Positions 41,855 through 51,315 of a stretch of DNA of 53,412 bases are shown here, one piece after another. Position numbers and translations under genes: made by a program. Within the stretch, counting starts at the first letter, position 1; each line of letters starts with the position of its first letter. The DNA lies in contig JAABSH010000023.1 in assembly GCA_011390465.1 (NCBI GenBank), positions 1 to 53,412 on the forward strand, read 5' to 3'. Under the pieces are notes generated by a model. That model did no database searches, had not been told where the DNA came from, and saw nothing but the letters and a program-made list of their open reading frames with translations. The stretch is from Desulfobacteraceae bacterium (GTDB taxonomy: Bacteria > Desulfobacterota > Desulfobacteria > Desulfobacterales > Desulfosalsimonadaceae).

Positions 41855-43213
41855 TCAATCCGGTTTTTCAACTTTTTCAACCCGGCAGATGATGTTGCCT
41901 TTTGCCAGCAGAACTTCCACATTCCGGCCCGGGGAAACCTGATCTGTATCCGTTATGACGGTTCTGTCGGGCAGGGACCGGGTGATGCTGTATCCCCGGT
42001 GAAGCACGGCAAGGGGACTGAGGGCGTTCAGCCGGCCGGTCAGTTCTGTTAATCGCATTTTTTTTGTATTTACCAGAGATGCGGATAAATACAAGAGGGA
42101 TTCATGAAGCCGGGCCACGCTGGCATGAAGGCGGCGGAGGTCGGTTGCGGGTGATGCGCTTATCAGCTGGCGGGTGCGCCAGGCAAGGTGTTGGTTTTGT
42201 TCGCGCAGATACCGGTGAAACGCCCGGAGCAATTTGACATAAGCCTCATCTGTACGTATAGCTAAATATTCCAGGCGTTTCTGCGGATGAACAAGGCGGC
42301 GGGCCAAGGTTTTTACCTGATTTTCAAGATTTGCCAGATACCGGCGGAAATGACCATAAATCTGCTGAACCAGCATTTTCTGGTATTCCAAAAGGTCATT
42401 TTTAACCGGCACCACCAGTTCCGCGGCGGCAGACGGTGTAGGCGCCCGCAAATCCGCAACAAAATCGCAAATGGTAAAATCGGTTTCATGGCCCACCGCG
42501 GAGACAATGGGAACATCAGAGGCCGCCACGGCCCGGGCCAGGGCTTCTGAGTTAAAGGCGCTTAAATCCTCAAGTGAGCCGCCGCCCCGGGCAATGATGG
42601 CGACTTCCGCATCCGGCAGGGAATTGACCCGGGCCACTGCGGCGACAAGGGCTTCAACAGCCGTATCTCCCTGAACGTTTACCGGCAGAATCACAAGGTC
42701 CAGATCCGGATATCGCCGGCCCATGACCTGAATCATGTCGTGCACCACGGACCCGGTGACCGATGTTATCAAATGTACTTTGGCAGGCAGCAAGGGCATC
42801 GGTTTTTTGCGATCCGCATCAAAGAGGCCGTCGTCACTGAGTTGCTTTTTAAGCTGCTCAAAAGCCGCCTGAAGCGCGCCGGCGCCGGCAGGTTCAAGAT
42901 ATTCAAGTATAATCTGGTAAGCGCCCCGGGGTTCATACAGGCTGATTCTGCCGAACCCGGTGATTTTCATGCCGTCATGGGGCAGAAATTTCAGGTTCCG
43001 GTTCTGGCCGCGAAACATGACCGCGCTGATCTGGGCGGATTCATCTTTTAACGTAAAATAAAAATGGCCGGACACCGGTACTTTAAAATTTGATATTTCT
43101 CCGGAAATCCAGATAAATGGAAAATTTTCTTCAAGTAATGATTTAATTTTTTCAGTGAGCCGGGAAACCGTATAAATGGTTCGCTGGGCAGGTGATGCTG
43201 ATGATTGGGTCAA
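41855..43213 (-). CDS. xseA: Exodeoxyribonuclease VII large subunit
   Basis: This 452-aa subunit has an N-terminal OB fold (LLEENFPFIWISGEISNFKV, SGHFYFTLKDESAQISAVMF) and the catalytic domain (LITSVTGSVVHDMIQV, IIARGGGSLEDLSAFNSEAL, SAVGHETDFTICDFVADLRA). Coiled-coil helices that bind XseB follow, then a C-terminal strand region. It digests single-stranded DNA from either end. It heads the run xseA-xseB-ispA-dxs-tlyA. Confidence 0.96.
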   Translation of the reverse strand: MTQSSASPAQRTIYTVSRLTEKIKSLLEENFPFIWISGEISNFKVPVSGHFYFTLKDESAQISAVMFRGQNRNLKFLPHDGMKITGFGRISLYEPRGAYQIILEYLEPAGAGALQAAFEQLKKQLSDDGLFDADRKKPMPLLPAKVHLITSVTGSVVHDMIQVMGRRYPDLDLVILPVNVQGDTAVEALVAAVARVNSLPDAEVAIIARGGGSLEDLSAFNSEALARAVAASDVPIVSAVGHETDFTICDFVADLRAPTPSAAAELVVPVKNDLLEYQKMLVQQIYGHFRRYLANLENQVKTLARRLVHPQKRLEYLAIRTDEAYVKLLRAFHRYLREQNQHLAWRTRQLISASPATDLRRLHASVARLHESLLYLSASLVNTKKMRLTELTGRLNALSPLAVLHRGYSITRSLPDRTVITDTDQVSPGRNVEVLLAKGNIICRVEKVEKPD

Positions 43214-43433
43214 TTTACCGTGTCCTGTGTTGAAATTTCATTGCCTGGTTGTCCTGTAGCGGATTTTCCTGCGCTTTGCAAGCAGGGCCTGAAATCCGGA
43301 ATTTCCATATATTTTTATAACGTCTGATAATGAATATTATGTAAACTTTTAATAAAACGTCGTCAAATAGAGGGCCGCGTAAGGAATTAGCCATCAAATA
43401 TGGTCCATATAATGGCATAGACTTGACTTCCAC

Positions 43434-43483
43434 ATTCTGGCTCCTGCATTCTGTCTTCTGACTTCTGACTTCTGTCTTCTGGA
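43434..43483. repeat. Degenerate tandem octamer tract
   Basis: Words of the form ttctg(a/t)cttctg recur from 43434 to 43481 just after the stop of the small gene at 43485. It is simple-sequence DNA with no evident function; the neighbouring 43215-43433 holds only a frame without recognisable protein. Confidence 0.6.
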
Positions 43484-43484
43484 T

Positions 43485-43754
43485 TTATTTCCCCCCCTGC
43501 TTTTCCAGATATTTTCTCACCGCCGGCATCACATACACATCATCCAAGGGCAATGTCTTCAAACATTCCGCCAAAACTTCATTTTTTTCACGCAGATTCA
43601 GGTGTTTATCCATAATAAAAAGTTTCTGCTCTTTGACAATACACAACCCGCTTCTGGCATTCACGCCAGTGACTCTCAGGTTCTGTTCCGCCACCTTAAT
43701 GTCAAATCTTTCAGCCAGCTCTTTTAAATGTTGGTACAACTGTGTGGGTGTCAT
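43485..43754 (-). CDS. Conserved hypothetical protein
   Basis: This 89-aa soluble protein reads MTPTQLYQHLKELAERFDI at its start, then ARSGLCIVKEQKLFIMDKHL, and ends in a helical LPLDDVYVMPAVRKYLEKQG. I believe it belongs to a small family of short proteins found in Desulfobacterota, but I cannot name a domain. Helix-strand-helix pattern and codon use look like a real gene. It is monocistronic by spacing, divergent from the BI-1 family gene, and downstream of nothing related. Confidence 0.65.
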   Translation of the reverse strand: MTPTQLYQHLKELAERFDIKVAEQNLRVTGVNARSGLCIVKEQKLFIMDKHLNLREKNEVLAECLKTLPLDDVYVMPAVRKYLEKQGGK

Positions 43755-43895
43755 TGGGTGCAGTTGTTTTCAATAATTGGACCGGTAACTGTTGCAAATT
43801 GCCGGCTATGTGTTATTTTATGCTTACTTTGGCGGAAAATTTACTTTTTAATTTGTTTTGTTAAACCTAATTTTCAGAATTACAGGAGGTTATGA

Positions 43896-44609
43896 ATGGT
43901 TGAGAACCTTTCAGCCCGTCGCGTCGATACTCAGGCGCAAATCCGGGTCAACAGTTTTATACAGAGCACCTATAACTGGATGGCCATTGGGCTGGCCCTC
44001 ACCGGGGTTATTGCCTATTTTGTAGCCCACACGCCGGCCATCAGAAATCTGGTGTTTGGCAATTCCATGATTTTTTTCGGTCTGATCATCGCGGAACTCG
44101 GGATGGTATTTTACCTGAGCGCCCGGGTTCAAAAAATGGAAGCTTCCACGGCAACCGCTTTGTTTGTGGGCTATGCCGTCTTAAACGGAGTCACCCTTTC
44201 GTTTATTTTTCTGGCCTATACCGGCACCTCCATTGCGTCCACCTTTTTTGTGTGCGCCGCTACCTTTGTGGCATGCAGCGTCTACGGCATGACCACCAAG
44301 CGGGACCTCACTTCTGTGGGCAGCTTTATGATGATGGGCCTGATCGGCATCATCATCGCATCGGTGATCAATCTTTTTATCCGCTCCAGCGCCATGGCAA
44401 TGATTATCAGTTATATCGGGGTGTTTGTTTTCGTCGGCCTGACCGCTTATGATACCCAGAAACTGAAACACATGGCCCTTACCCAGCCCGACGGCCTGGA
44501 TGCCGGCGTCATCCGCAAGGGTGCCATTATCGGCGCGCTGTCTTTATATCTTGATTTTATCAACCTTTTCCTGATGCTGCTGCATATTCTGGGCGGTGCC
44601 AGGGAATAG
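43896..44609 (+). CDS. Bax inhibitor-1 family membrane protein
   Basis: This 237-aa protein has seven predicted membrane segments. The family landmarks are the N-terminal YNWMAIGLALTGVIAYF, the central GVTLSFIFLAYTGTSIASTF, and FVGLTAYDTQKLKHMA with the conserved Asp pair region near the C-terminus (SLYLDFINLFLMLLHILGG). Homologues (YccA/YbhL/TmBIM) are linked to calcium leak and FtsH regulation, but the bacterial role is poorly defined. aggagg precedes the ATG by 5 bases, giving a strong start. Confidence 0.92.
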   Translation: MVENLSARRVDTQAQIRVNSFIQSTYNWMAIGLALTGVIAYFVAHTPAIRNLVFGNSMIFFGLIIAELGMVFYLSARVQKMEASTATALFVGYAVLNGVTLSFIFLAYTGTSIASTFFVCAATFVACSVYGMTTKRDLTSVGSFMMMGLIGIIIASVINLFIRSSAMAMIISYIGVFVFVGLTAYDTQKLKHMALTQPDGLDAGVIRKGAIIGALSLYLDFINLFLMLLHILGGARE

Positions 44610-44684
44610 ATGAAAATTTCAGATGCCGGATTAAGCCCTGCGTGACGGAATTCTCGATGAATTTGTTTTGTTTTTTTTAAAGCA

Positions 44685-44749
44685 GGCACGGTGGCCTGCC
44701 CTACGAACCGGTCAAAGCCGCCGTGCCTCGCAGGGACGGCCACCGTGCC
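44685..44749. terminator. Inverted repeat between convergent BI-1 and glmM genes
   Basis: ggcacggtggcc (44685-44696) and ggccaccgtgcc (44738-44749) are a perfect 12-bp inverted pair with a 41-base loop. The location between convergent genes suggests a terminator or a dispersed palindrome; there is a T-run at 44667-44678 on the plus strand side. Confidence 0.45.
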
Positions 44750-44807
44750 GTCCTTTCATGCGCGACGACTTTCTCAGTGTTCTCTGTGGTTAAAAAACAG
44801 TTTCTTC

Positions 44808-46181
44808 TTATTTGGTGATACCGATTTTTTCCGCAATCACATCCACGATTTCCCTGCAGAACTGCTCAGTTTCCGTCTGATCCGGGCCTTCCACCATGAC
44901 CCGGCACAGAGGCTGGGTCCCGGAATACCGCACCAGCACCCTGCCCTGGTCTTTGAGCCGGTTTTCCACATCAGAAATTTTCCGGCTGATTTCCGGCACC
45001 GATAAAATGTCGATTTTTTCCGCCACCGGCACGTTCAAAAGAATCTGAGGATAAATTTTCATGATTTTTACCAGCTCGGCAAGGGGCTGGCCGGTTTCCC
45101 GGATGACTTCAAGCAGCCGCAGCGCCGTATAAATACCGTCCCCGGAAGTGTGATGATCCAGAAATATCATGTGCCCGGAATCTTCTCCCCCGATCACCGC
45201 CTGCCGGTTTTTCATGGTTTCCAGCACGTACCGGTCTCCCACATCTGCCATGGCATGGGCAATGCCCAGTTTTTTCAGGACCTGCAACAGCCCCACATTG
45301 CTCATGACGGTGCTGACCACTGTGTTTTTTGCAAGTGTTCCTTTTTCTTTCATAAACCTGGCGCACACCGCCAGAATCTGATCCCCGGTCACCCGGTTTC
45401 CGGCACCATCAATGGCAATGACCCGGTCCCCATCCCCGTCAAAGGCAAACCCCAGATCCGCATGGGTTTTCACAACAGTTTTAGATATAAAATCAGTATG
45501 TTCAGATCCACATCCCGCATTGATGTTGACCCCGTCCGGCGCCACAAAAAGGGTTTGCGTATTTGCCCCCAGCGCTGAAAACACCTGAGGCGCCACTGCA
45601 TGGGTGGCGCCATTGGCACAATCGAGAACGATTTTCATGTCTTTCAGGGAAAAGCCGGACGGCAGGTTTTTTTCTAAAAATTCAATGTATCGCTCCCTGG
45701 TATGGTCGAATTTTTTAATAACCCCTATTTTATTTGATACCAGATTGTTATTATTTGAACCCTCATCCAGAACGTTAGCTTCTGTGGCGGCTTCAAGATC
45801 ATCTGAAAGTTTAAATCCCTGATGATTGAACAGCTTGATGCCATTGTCTTCATAGGGGTTGTGGGATGCGGAGATCACAATGCCTGCGTCAAATTCCGAG
45901 GAAGCTGTTAAACAGGAAACAGCAGGCGTGGGAATCACCCCGGCCAGAAAAACATTTCCGCCGGCAGAACAAATGCCGGAACTGATGGCGCTTTCAATCA
46001 TATCCCCAGATATCCGGGTATCTTTGCCGATAAGGATTCTTTTTTTATTGCGGCCTTCCGGCAAAGACCGGACAACGGCCCGGCCAAGCCGGATCATCAC
46101 TTCGGGTATAATGGGATACTGGTTTGCCACACCGCGAATGCCGTCCGTGCCGAATAATTTTTTTTTCACAGGTATTTTCAT
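44808..46181 (-). CDS. glmM: Phosphoglucosamine mutase
   Basis: This 457-aa enzyme converts glucosamine-6-phosphate to glucosamine-1-phosphate for UDP-GlcNAc synthesis. It shows KLFGTDGIRGVANQYP at the N-terminus, the phosphoserine loop ISASHNPYEDNGIKLF, the metal loop AFDGDGDRVIAID and the sugar-binding GGEDSGHMIFLDHHTSGDG, ending in a phosphate-binding domain with VRYSGTQPLCRVMVEG. All catalytic motifs are intact. The gene upstream on the same strand encodes a left-handed beta-helix protein resembling the acetyltransferase half of GlmU. Confidence 0.95.
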   Translation of the reverse strand: MKIPVKKKLFGTDGIRGVANQYPIIPEVMIRLGRAVVRSLPEGRNKKRILIGKDTRISGDMIESAISSGICSAGGNVFLAGVIPTPAVSCLTASSEFDAGIVISASHNPYEDNGIKLFNHQGFKLSDDLEAATEANVLDEGSNNNNLVSNKIGVIKKFDHTRERYIEFLEKNLPSGFSLKDMKIVLDCANGATHAVAPQVFSALGANTQTLFVAPDGVNINAGCGSEHTDFISKTVVKTHADLGFAFDGDGDRVIAIDGAGNRVTGDQILAVCARFMKEKGTLAKNTVVSTVMSNVGLLQVLKKLGIAHAMADVGDRYVLETMKNRQAVIGGEDSGHMIFLDHHTSGDGIYTALRLLEVIRETGQPLAELVKIMKIYPQILLNVPVAEKIDILSVPEISRKISDVENRLKDQGRVLVRYSGTQPLCRVMVEGPDQTETEQFCREIVDVIAEKIGITK

Positions 46182-46205
46182 GGGTGTTTTGTATGTCCTT
46201 GTATA

Positions 46206-47432
46206 TTAAAAAACCTTTGCCGTGGTTTTGGCAACCACATGATCGACAATCTGCTGAAGCCAGGCAGTGCCGTTTTTTTTGTCTTCAGGGGCCAGGTGCT
46301 GAATCACGGTTACATAATCAGATGGTTGTCTGTTTTTAAAATTATTTACCGCGCTGATCCATTGGTTACGCCGGGCAGTTTCTCCTTCATAATCCTGGAG
46401 CGCTGCCAGCAGCTGTTTTATTTCCGGCCATTTTTCAGCCATAACATGGTGAAGCGCATTTATTTTGTTTGAACCGGTATGCTGAAAACCAGAGAGTTTT
46501 TCCACAAACCCTTCCATTCGCTTAATGCGTTCCTGAATCCCAAGCGCCAGTTTTTCGCACACACTGTTGTACAGGGCAGCGGGAAATTCACCGGACGGAC
46601 CGGTAATAAACAGGGACCGGATGTGACGGTACCACTGGGCCAATGCCATAAGATTGGCAATATAATACATATTATTGGTAAAAATCCGGCGCGCATTATT
46701 GTATGCGCCGGGAGTGTAGGCGATGTTGCCGCTTTTGGCCGCGCCCCCGAAAATCAGCCGGTTTTTCCGGAGTTCATCTTTCCGATAAATGGTGCCCGCG
46801 GCAATGGTGATGCCGTAAGCCAGGCGGCAGGGACCCACCAGACCGCCCTGCCCGCCCAGAAAAATCGGGGCCTGATCCAGCATCACGCCGGACGGCACAT
46901 CCCCGAGAAGCGAAGGGGTGGCCTTGTCCTGCTGAGGGGTAAAATTAAAATGAATATAGGAACTGCCCACTTCACTGTGATTTTTCTTTCCTGTGCCCCC
47001 GGCCATGAAACAGTCGCAGAAATTGATCAGACTGCCCAGGGTGACCCAGGGGAATAAAATGGTCTGCTTGACCCCCACACTGTGGGCCGCAGTGGCATAT
47101 TCCTCAAAAACCGTACCTTCCCGCACATGGGCCCCGGACCCGACAGAGGCGCCTTTTAAAAATACGGCATTTTTGAAATATCCGCCGGCCAGCGTTACAT
47201 CCGGCCCAATCTGACAATTGTCAATGCAGGCCGGTGCTTCCCTGCCGATCACGGTATTTTTTAAAATCAGGGTGTTTTCTCCGAAAATTTTACATCCGCC
47301 GTGAATCACCACGTTGTCTCCGGAGATGTTGTCCGGGTTGACATCGCTGCTGATTTCAATGCTTTCCGGGGCTGAAAGAAAAACCCCTTTTTTTATTAAC
47401 GCGCTGATGATGCTGTGTGTCAAAGCCGTCAC
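46206..47432 (-). CDS. Left-handed beta-helix (hexapeptide) protein, GlmU C-terminus-like
   Basis: This 408-aa protein has an N-terminal two-thirds of irregular hexapeptide repeats (GDNVVIHGGCKIFGENTLIL, TVIGREAPACIDNCQIGPDV) forming a left-handed beta-helix. A helical C-terminal domain of about 150 residues follows. There is no N-terminal nucleotidyltransferase, so it is not a complete GlmU. Similar proteins are sometimes labelled UDP-N-acetylglucosamine pyrophosphorylase in related genomes. GTGKKNHSEVGSSYIHFNFT resembles the acceptor/His region of acyltransferases. It lies 24 bases upstream of glmM, so an amino-sugar role is a fair inference. Confidence 0.75.
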   Translation of the reverse strand: MTALTHSIISALIKKGVFLSAPESIEISSDVNPDNISGDNVVIHGGCKIFGENTLILKNTVIGREAPACIDNCQIGPDVTLAGGYFKNAVFLKGASVGSGAHVREGTVFEEYATAAHSVGVKQTILFPWVTLGSLINFCDCFMAGGTGKKNHSEVGSSYIHFNFTPQQDKATPSLLGDVPSGVMLDQAPIFLGGQGGLVGPCRLAYGITIAAGTIYRKDELRKNRLIFGGAAKSGNIAYTPGAYNNARRIFTNNMYYIANLMALAQWYRHIRSLFITGPSGEFPAALYNSVCEKLALGIQERIKRMEGFVEKLSGFQHTGSNKINALHHVMAEKWPEIKQLLAALQDYEGETARRNQWISAVNNFKNRQPSDYVTVIQHLAPEDKKNGTAWLQQIVDHVVAKTTAKVF

Positions 47433-47619
47433 CTCGCCAGTGTAAAATCAAATGAGTTAATTCAATGGGTGAAATTTTCCGCTGATTGTGATAATCCTGC
47501 CATCTGCTGTTTTCTGCGGCAAAACAATTTTGAAATATTTGCGATAACCTGCTATAAATTTATTGTATTATAGCGAATCTATCGCATTAACCGCAAACTA
47601 TTATCAGGGAATAAACAAT

Positions 47620-48555
47620 ATGGCAAATATAAATAGATACCGGCTGCTCACCCGCGGGGATCTGGACGGGCTGGTGTGCGCTGTTTTAATGAAACATCTG
47701 GATATGGTGGATGAAATCAAACTGGTGGATCACCCCAGCGATATGCAGCTGGGCAAGGTGGCCGTGTCTGATGCGGACATTTCAACAAATCTCCCCTATG
47801 TGGAAGGCATTCACCTGGCCATTGATCATCATTTTTCCGAAACCATGCGGCATGAAAAAAACGACCGCCACATCATTGATCCGGACGCCCCTTCCGCGGC
47901 CCGGGTGGTGTATAATTATTACGGCGGCAAAAAGCAGTTTCCGCCGCTGTTTGACGATATGATGAAATGGGTGGACATTGCGGATTCCGGCCAGTTTTCC
48001 CGGGAGGATATTCTGCACCCCAGGGGCTGGGCCCTTTTGAATTTTTTACTTGATCAGCGCACAAACATTGAAAAATGGGGCGATTTCCGTATTTCCGAAC
48101 AAGAGTTTAAATTTGATTTAATCGATTATTGCGGTAAAATGACCATTGATGAAATCATGGCCCTGCCGGATGTGCAGGAACGTTTGGAAATTTATTTTAA
48201 ATATGAAGATCAATACAAGCAGCAGGTCAAATCCCGGGCCAGGGTGCATCATAATGTGGTGGTGCTGGATATGAGAGAAGAAGACACCCGTTACCCCGGC
48301 AACCGGTTTCTTGTCTACGCCATGTATCCCCAGTGCAATATATCCCTGCTGATGCGCCTGGACAAGGAAACCGGCAGCACTATTTTTTCTGTGGGAAAAT
48401 CCATTATCAACCGCAGTTCCGATGTCAATGTCGGCGAAATCATGCTGGCCCACGGGGGCGGCGGTCACCGGGCGGCCGGTGCCTGTCATCAGGATGACCC
48501 TGAAGCGGCAGACCAGGCGGTTACGGAAATACTGGCGGCATTAACCGAACGGTAA
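47620..48555 (+). CDS. DHH-family phosphoesterase
   Basis: I choose ATG 47620 (311 aa, MANINRYRLLTRGDLDGLVC) with agggа-like ribosome site upstream at about 47606; the frame extends to 47563 without one. Motifs are DLDGLVCAVLMKH (metal-binding Asp), the DHH motif in LAIDHHFSETMRH, and a DHHA1 end with MLAHGGGGHRAAGAC. Such enzymes cleave pyrophosphate, cyclic dinucleotide products or nanoRNA; which one is not clear. It lies 55 bases before pgi on the same strand. Confidence 0.88.
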   Translation: MANINRYRLLTRGDLDGLVCAVLMKHLDMVDEIKLVDHPSDMQLGKVAVSDADISTNLPYVEGIHLAIDHHFSETMRHEKNDRHIIDPDAPSAARVVYNYYGGKKQFPPLFDDMMKWVDIADSGQFSREDILHPRGWALLNFLLDQRTNIEKWGDFRISEQEFKFDLIDYCGKMTIDEIMALPDVQERLEIYFKYEDQYKQQVKSRARVHHNVVVLDMREEDTRYPGNRFLVYAMYPQCNISLLMRLDKETGSTIFSVGKSIINRSSDVNVGEIMLAHGGGGHRAAGACHQDDPEAADQAVTEILAALTER

Positions 48556-48610
48556 TGCCTGCTGTCGGAAATCGGCTTCAACATAAATGTCTGAAACGGA
48601 GGTGGCTGAA

Positions 48611-50260
48611 ATGACCAAAAATGCGGTAACCTTACTGCCGGAATGGACCAATGCGGGGATGGATGCCGGACGCATGGGCCTTGGGGAAAATCATTTAAAA
48701 CACCTGATCCGGCTCCCGGATCGGCTGAAAAAATTTTCCCGTCGCGGGGCCGGTATATTTTATGATTTTTCCCGCCAGCGGCTGGATGATGAGTGTTTCC
48801 GCAGCCTGATCAATCTGGCCCAAGCCCGGGGCATCCGCCAGCGGTTCAGGGACATGATGGCCGGTGAAATCGTCAATACCACAGAAAACCGGGCCGCCCT
48901 GCACACGGCCACCCGCAGCTTTTCAGATGATCCGGTCATGACTGCCGGCCCCGGCAATACCGGCGGCACTGCCAGAACAGACATTATGCCGGAAATCCGG
49001 CGCATCCGGGCGGAAATCCGCAATTTTTCCGCGGACGTTCACAACGGCAACATCCGAACGGCCGCTGGAAAACAGTTTACCGACGCGGTGGTTATCGGCA
49101 TCGGCGGCTCCTATCTGGGAACGGAATTTGCGGCAACCGCCCTGGCCTGCTGGGCGGATAAAGGCATCCGGCTGCATTTTTTGTCCAATGTGGATATTGA
49201 TAATTTCGGTGCAATTGTCAGGACGGTTCCCGCAGACACCACTCTCTGGATTGTCATTTCCAAAAGCTACACCACCGCCGAAACCCTGGCCAACCTGAAC
49301 CAGGTGCGCGGATTTCTGGCGGAAAACGGGCTGGAAGAAAAAAATCATGTGGTTACGGTCACCAGCAAAGGCAGCCCCGGAGACGACCCGGCCAATCCCG
49401 TGCTGCGATCCTTTCACATGTTTGATTTTATCGGGGGCAGATACAGCGTTACCTCTGCTGTGGGCGGGGTGCCCCTGGCCCTGTATCTGGGCTATGACCA
49501 GTTTGAAAGATTTTTAAAAGGGGCCGAAGAAATGGACAATCACGCCGCCACAGCACCGGATGCGGAAAATCTGCCCCTGATTGCGGCCCTGGTAAGTATC
49601 TGGAACAACAACTTTCTGGGATATCCGGCCCAGGGCCTGATCCCCTATGCGTCCGCCCTGTCCAAGCTCCCGGCCCATATTCAGCAGTTGTCCATGGAAA
49701 GCAACGGCAAATCCGTCACCCTGGACGGCAGCGCACTGGCGGTTTCCAGCGGCAGCATCATTTTCGGGGAGCCCGGCACCAATGCCCAGCATTCCTTTTT
49801 CCAGCTTGCCCACCAGGGACGGCCCTTTCCCATAGAATTTATCGGCGTGGCCACCCCCTGTTATGACACCTATACCAGAACCTCAAAAGGCGTGACCAAC
49901 CACCAGGAGTTGTGGGCCAATCTCATGGCCCAGGCCCAGGCCCTTGCCGAAGGAAAAACAGACGACAACCCCGCCAAATGTTTTACCGGCAACCGGCCTT
50001 CATCCACCCTGATTCTTCAGGACCTGTCTCCGGAAAATATCGGCCGGCTGCTGGCTTTTTATGAGGCAAAAACTGTTTTTGAGGCGTTTATCTGGGGCAT
50101 CAATCCTTTTGATCAGTATGGCGTGGAACTGGGAAAAACCATGGCCGGCGACATCCGGAACGAAATTGCCGAAAAAAATAAAAATCCCGGCTATCAGTTT
50201 GACAACCGGGATCCTATTCGAAAATGCTATCTGGATATATTATTTGATAAAAAACCTTAA
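48611..50260 (+). CDS. pgi: Glucose-6-phosphate isomerase
   Basis: I choose ATG 48611 (549 aa, MTKNAVTLLPEWTN) because ggagg at 48598-48602 is ideally spaced; ATG 48587 lies before that site. It interconverts glucose-6- and fructose-6-phosphate. Motifs: VVIGIGGSYLGTEFAA, the first PGI signature in FDFIGGRYSVTSAVGGVP, QLSMESNGKSVTLDG, HSFFQLAHQGRPFPIEF and the C-terminal INPFDQYGVELGK. It ends five bases from the end of the convergent fabH, with no room for a separate terminator. Confidence 0.95.
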   Translation: MTKNAVTLLPEWTNAGMDAGRMGLGENHLKHLIRLPDRLKKFSRRGAGIFYDFSRQRLDDECFRSLINLAQARGIRQRFRDMMAGEIVNTTENRAALHTATRSFSDDPVMTAGPGNTGGTARTDIMPEIRRIRAEIRNFSADVHNGNIRTAAGKQFTDAVVIGIGGSYLGTEFAATALACWADKGIRLHFLSNVDIDNFGAIVRTVPADTTLWIVISKSYTTAETLANLNQVRGFLAENGLEEKNHVVTVTSKGSPGDDPANPVLRSFHMFDFIGGRYSVTSAVGGVPLALYLGYDQFERFLKGAEEMDNHAATAPDAENLPLIAALVSIWNNNFLGYPAQGLIPYASALSKLPAHIQQLSMESNGKSVTLDGSALAVSSGSIIFGEPGTNAQHSFFQLAHQGRPFPIEFIGVATPCYDTYTRTSKGVTNHQELWANLMAQAQALAEGKTDDNPAKCFTGNRPSSTLILQDLSPENIGRLLAFYEAKTVFEAFIWGINPFDQYGVELGKTMAGDIRNEIAEKNKNPGYQFDNRDPIRKCYLDILFDKKP

Positions 50261-50265
50261 GATTA

Positions 50266-51276
50266 TTAAAAAAACCGGTAAATCATGGCTCCCCATGTAA
50301 CGCCCGCGCCCAGGCCGGCAAAAAGCAAGGTGGCATTTTTTTCCGGAATCCGTTTTTGTTCAATGACTTCATCTAAGGCAATGGGAATGGTGCCGGCGGT
50401 GGTGTTGCCGTATTTCTGAATATTATTGTACATTTTCTCATCCGGCAGGTTCAGGGATTTCTGAAACGACTGATTGATACGGAGATTTGCCTGGTGCGGG
50501 ATCACCATGTCAAGATCCTCCACCTTCAGCCCGGCCCGCTCCAGCACCACATGGGAAACCTGCGGCAGTCTGGTGATGGCAAGTTTGAACACATTGCGGC
50601 CGTCCATTTTGGGCCAGATTCTGGCGTCGTCAAACATGTCTTTGGTCAGCCGGGGATTCAGGCGGGATGCCGGGGCTTCCAGAATCAGGGCGTCCGCATG
50701 ATCTCCCTGGGCGTGCAGACTGGAGGCAAGCAAACCAACATTGTCATCTGTTTCCACCCCTTCCAGACAGACCGCGCCGGCGCCGTCTCCGAAAATTACG
50801 GACACGTCCCGCCCCCGGGTGGTGAGATCCAGGCCGGTGCTGTGCACCTCGCTGCCCACCAGCAAAATCCGGCCGGCATACCCGCTTTTGATATACGCAT
50901 CAGCGATTTCCATGCCGTACAGAAAGCCCGTGCACTGCTGACGAATGTCCAGGGCCGGGGTGGATTTCAACCCCAGCTTGCTTTGCAAAAGACACCCGGA
51001 ACCGGGAAAATTGATGTCCGGGCTGAGCGTGGCGAAAATGATCAGGTCAAGGTCTTCAGGGGTCCAGCCGGCCCGGTTCAGGGCAATTTTGGCGGCTTCC
51101 AGTCCCAGATCTGAAGCGCCCACATTGCCCTCTTCCGGCACCCACCGGCGCTCTTCAATACCGGTGCGCTGGCGAATCCACTCATCTGATGTGTCCATCA
51201 GTCCGGCCAGGTAATCATTGGTCACCACCCTGTCAGGCAGGTATCGGCCGGTTCCGGTGATTTTCATTTTTTTCAT
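50266..51276 (-). CDS. fabH: 3-oxoacyl-ACP synthase III
   Basis: This 336-aa condensing enzyme starts fatty acid synthesis by joining acetyl-CoA and malonyl-ACP. Catalytic Cys115 lies in DIRQQCTGFLYGMEIAD, the His in VIPHQANLRINQ and the Asn in KYGNTTAGTIPIAL; GTGRYLPDRVVTNDYL marks the N-terminus. The ribosome site aaggag is 10 bases upstream. No other fab genes adjoin it. The upstream neighbour on the same strand is a PpiC-type foldase, 39 bases away. Confidence 0.94.
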   Translation of the reverse strand: MKKMKITGTGRYLPDRVVTNDYLAGLMDTSDEWIRQRTGIEERRWVPEEGNVGASDLGLEAAKIALNRAGWTPEDLDLIIFATLSPDINFPGSGCLLQSKLGLKSTPALDIRQQCTGFLYGMEIADAYIKSGYAGRILLVGSEVHSTGLDLTTRGRDVSVIFGDGAGAVCLEGVETDDNVGLLASSLHAQGDHADALILEAPASRLNPRLTKDMFDDARIWPKMDGRNVFKLAITRLPQVSHVVLERAGLKVEDLDMVIPHQANLRINQSFQKSLNLPDEKMYNNIQKYGNTTAGTIPIALDEVIEQKRIPEKNATLLFAGLGAGVTWGAMIYRFF

Positions 51277-51315
51277 GGTCTGTGGTCTCCTTTTTTGTTC
51301 AGAAATCAGCAGAGG

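Noticed and set aside
43215-43433. 72-codon minus-strand frame between xseA and the small hypothetical gene
   Set aside because: No ribosome site, atypical composition and no recognisable protein.
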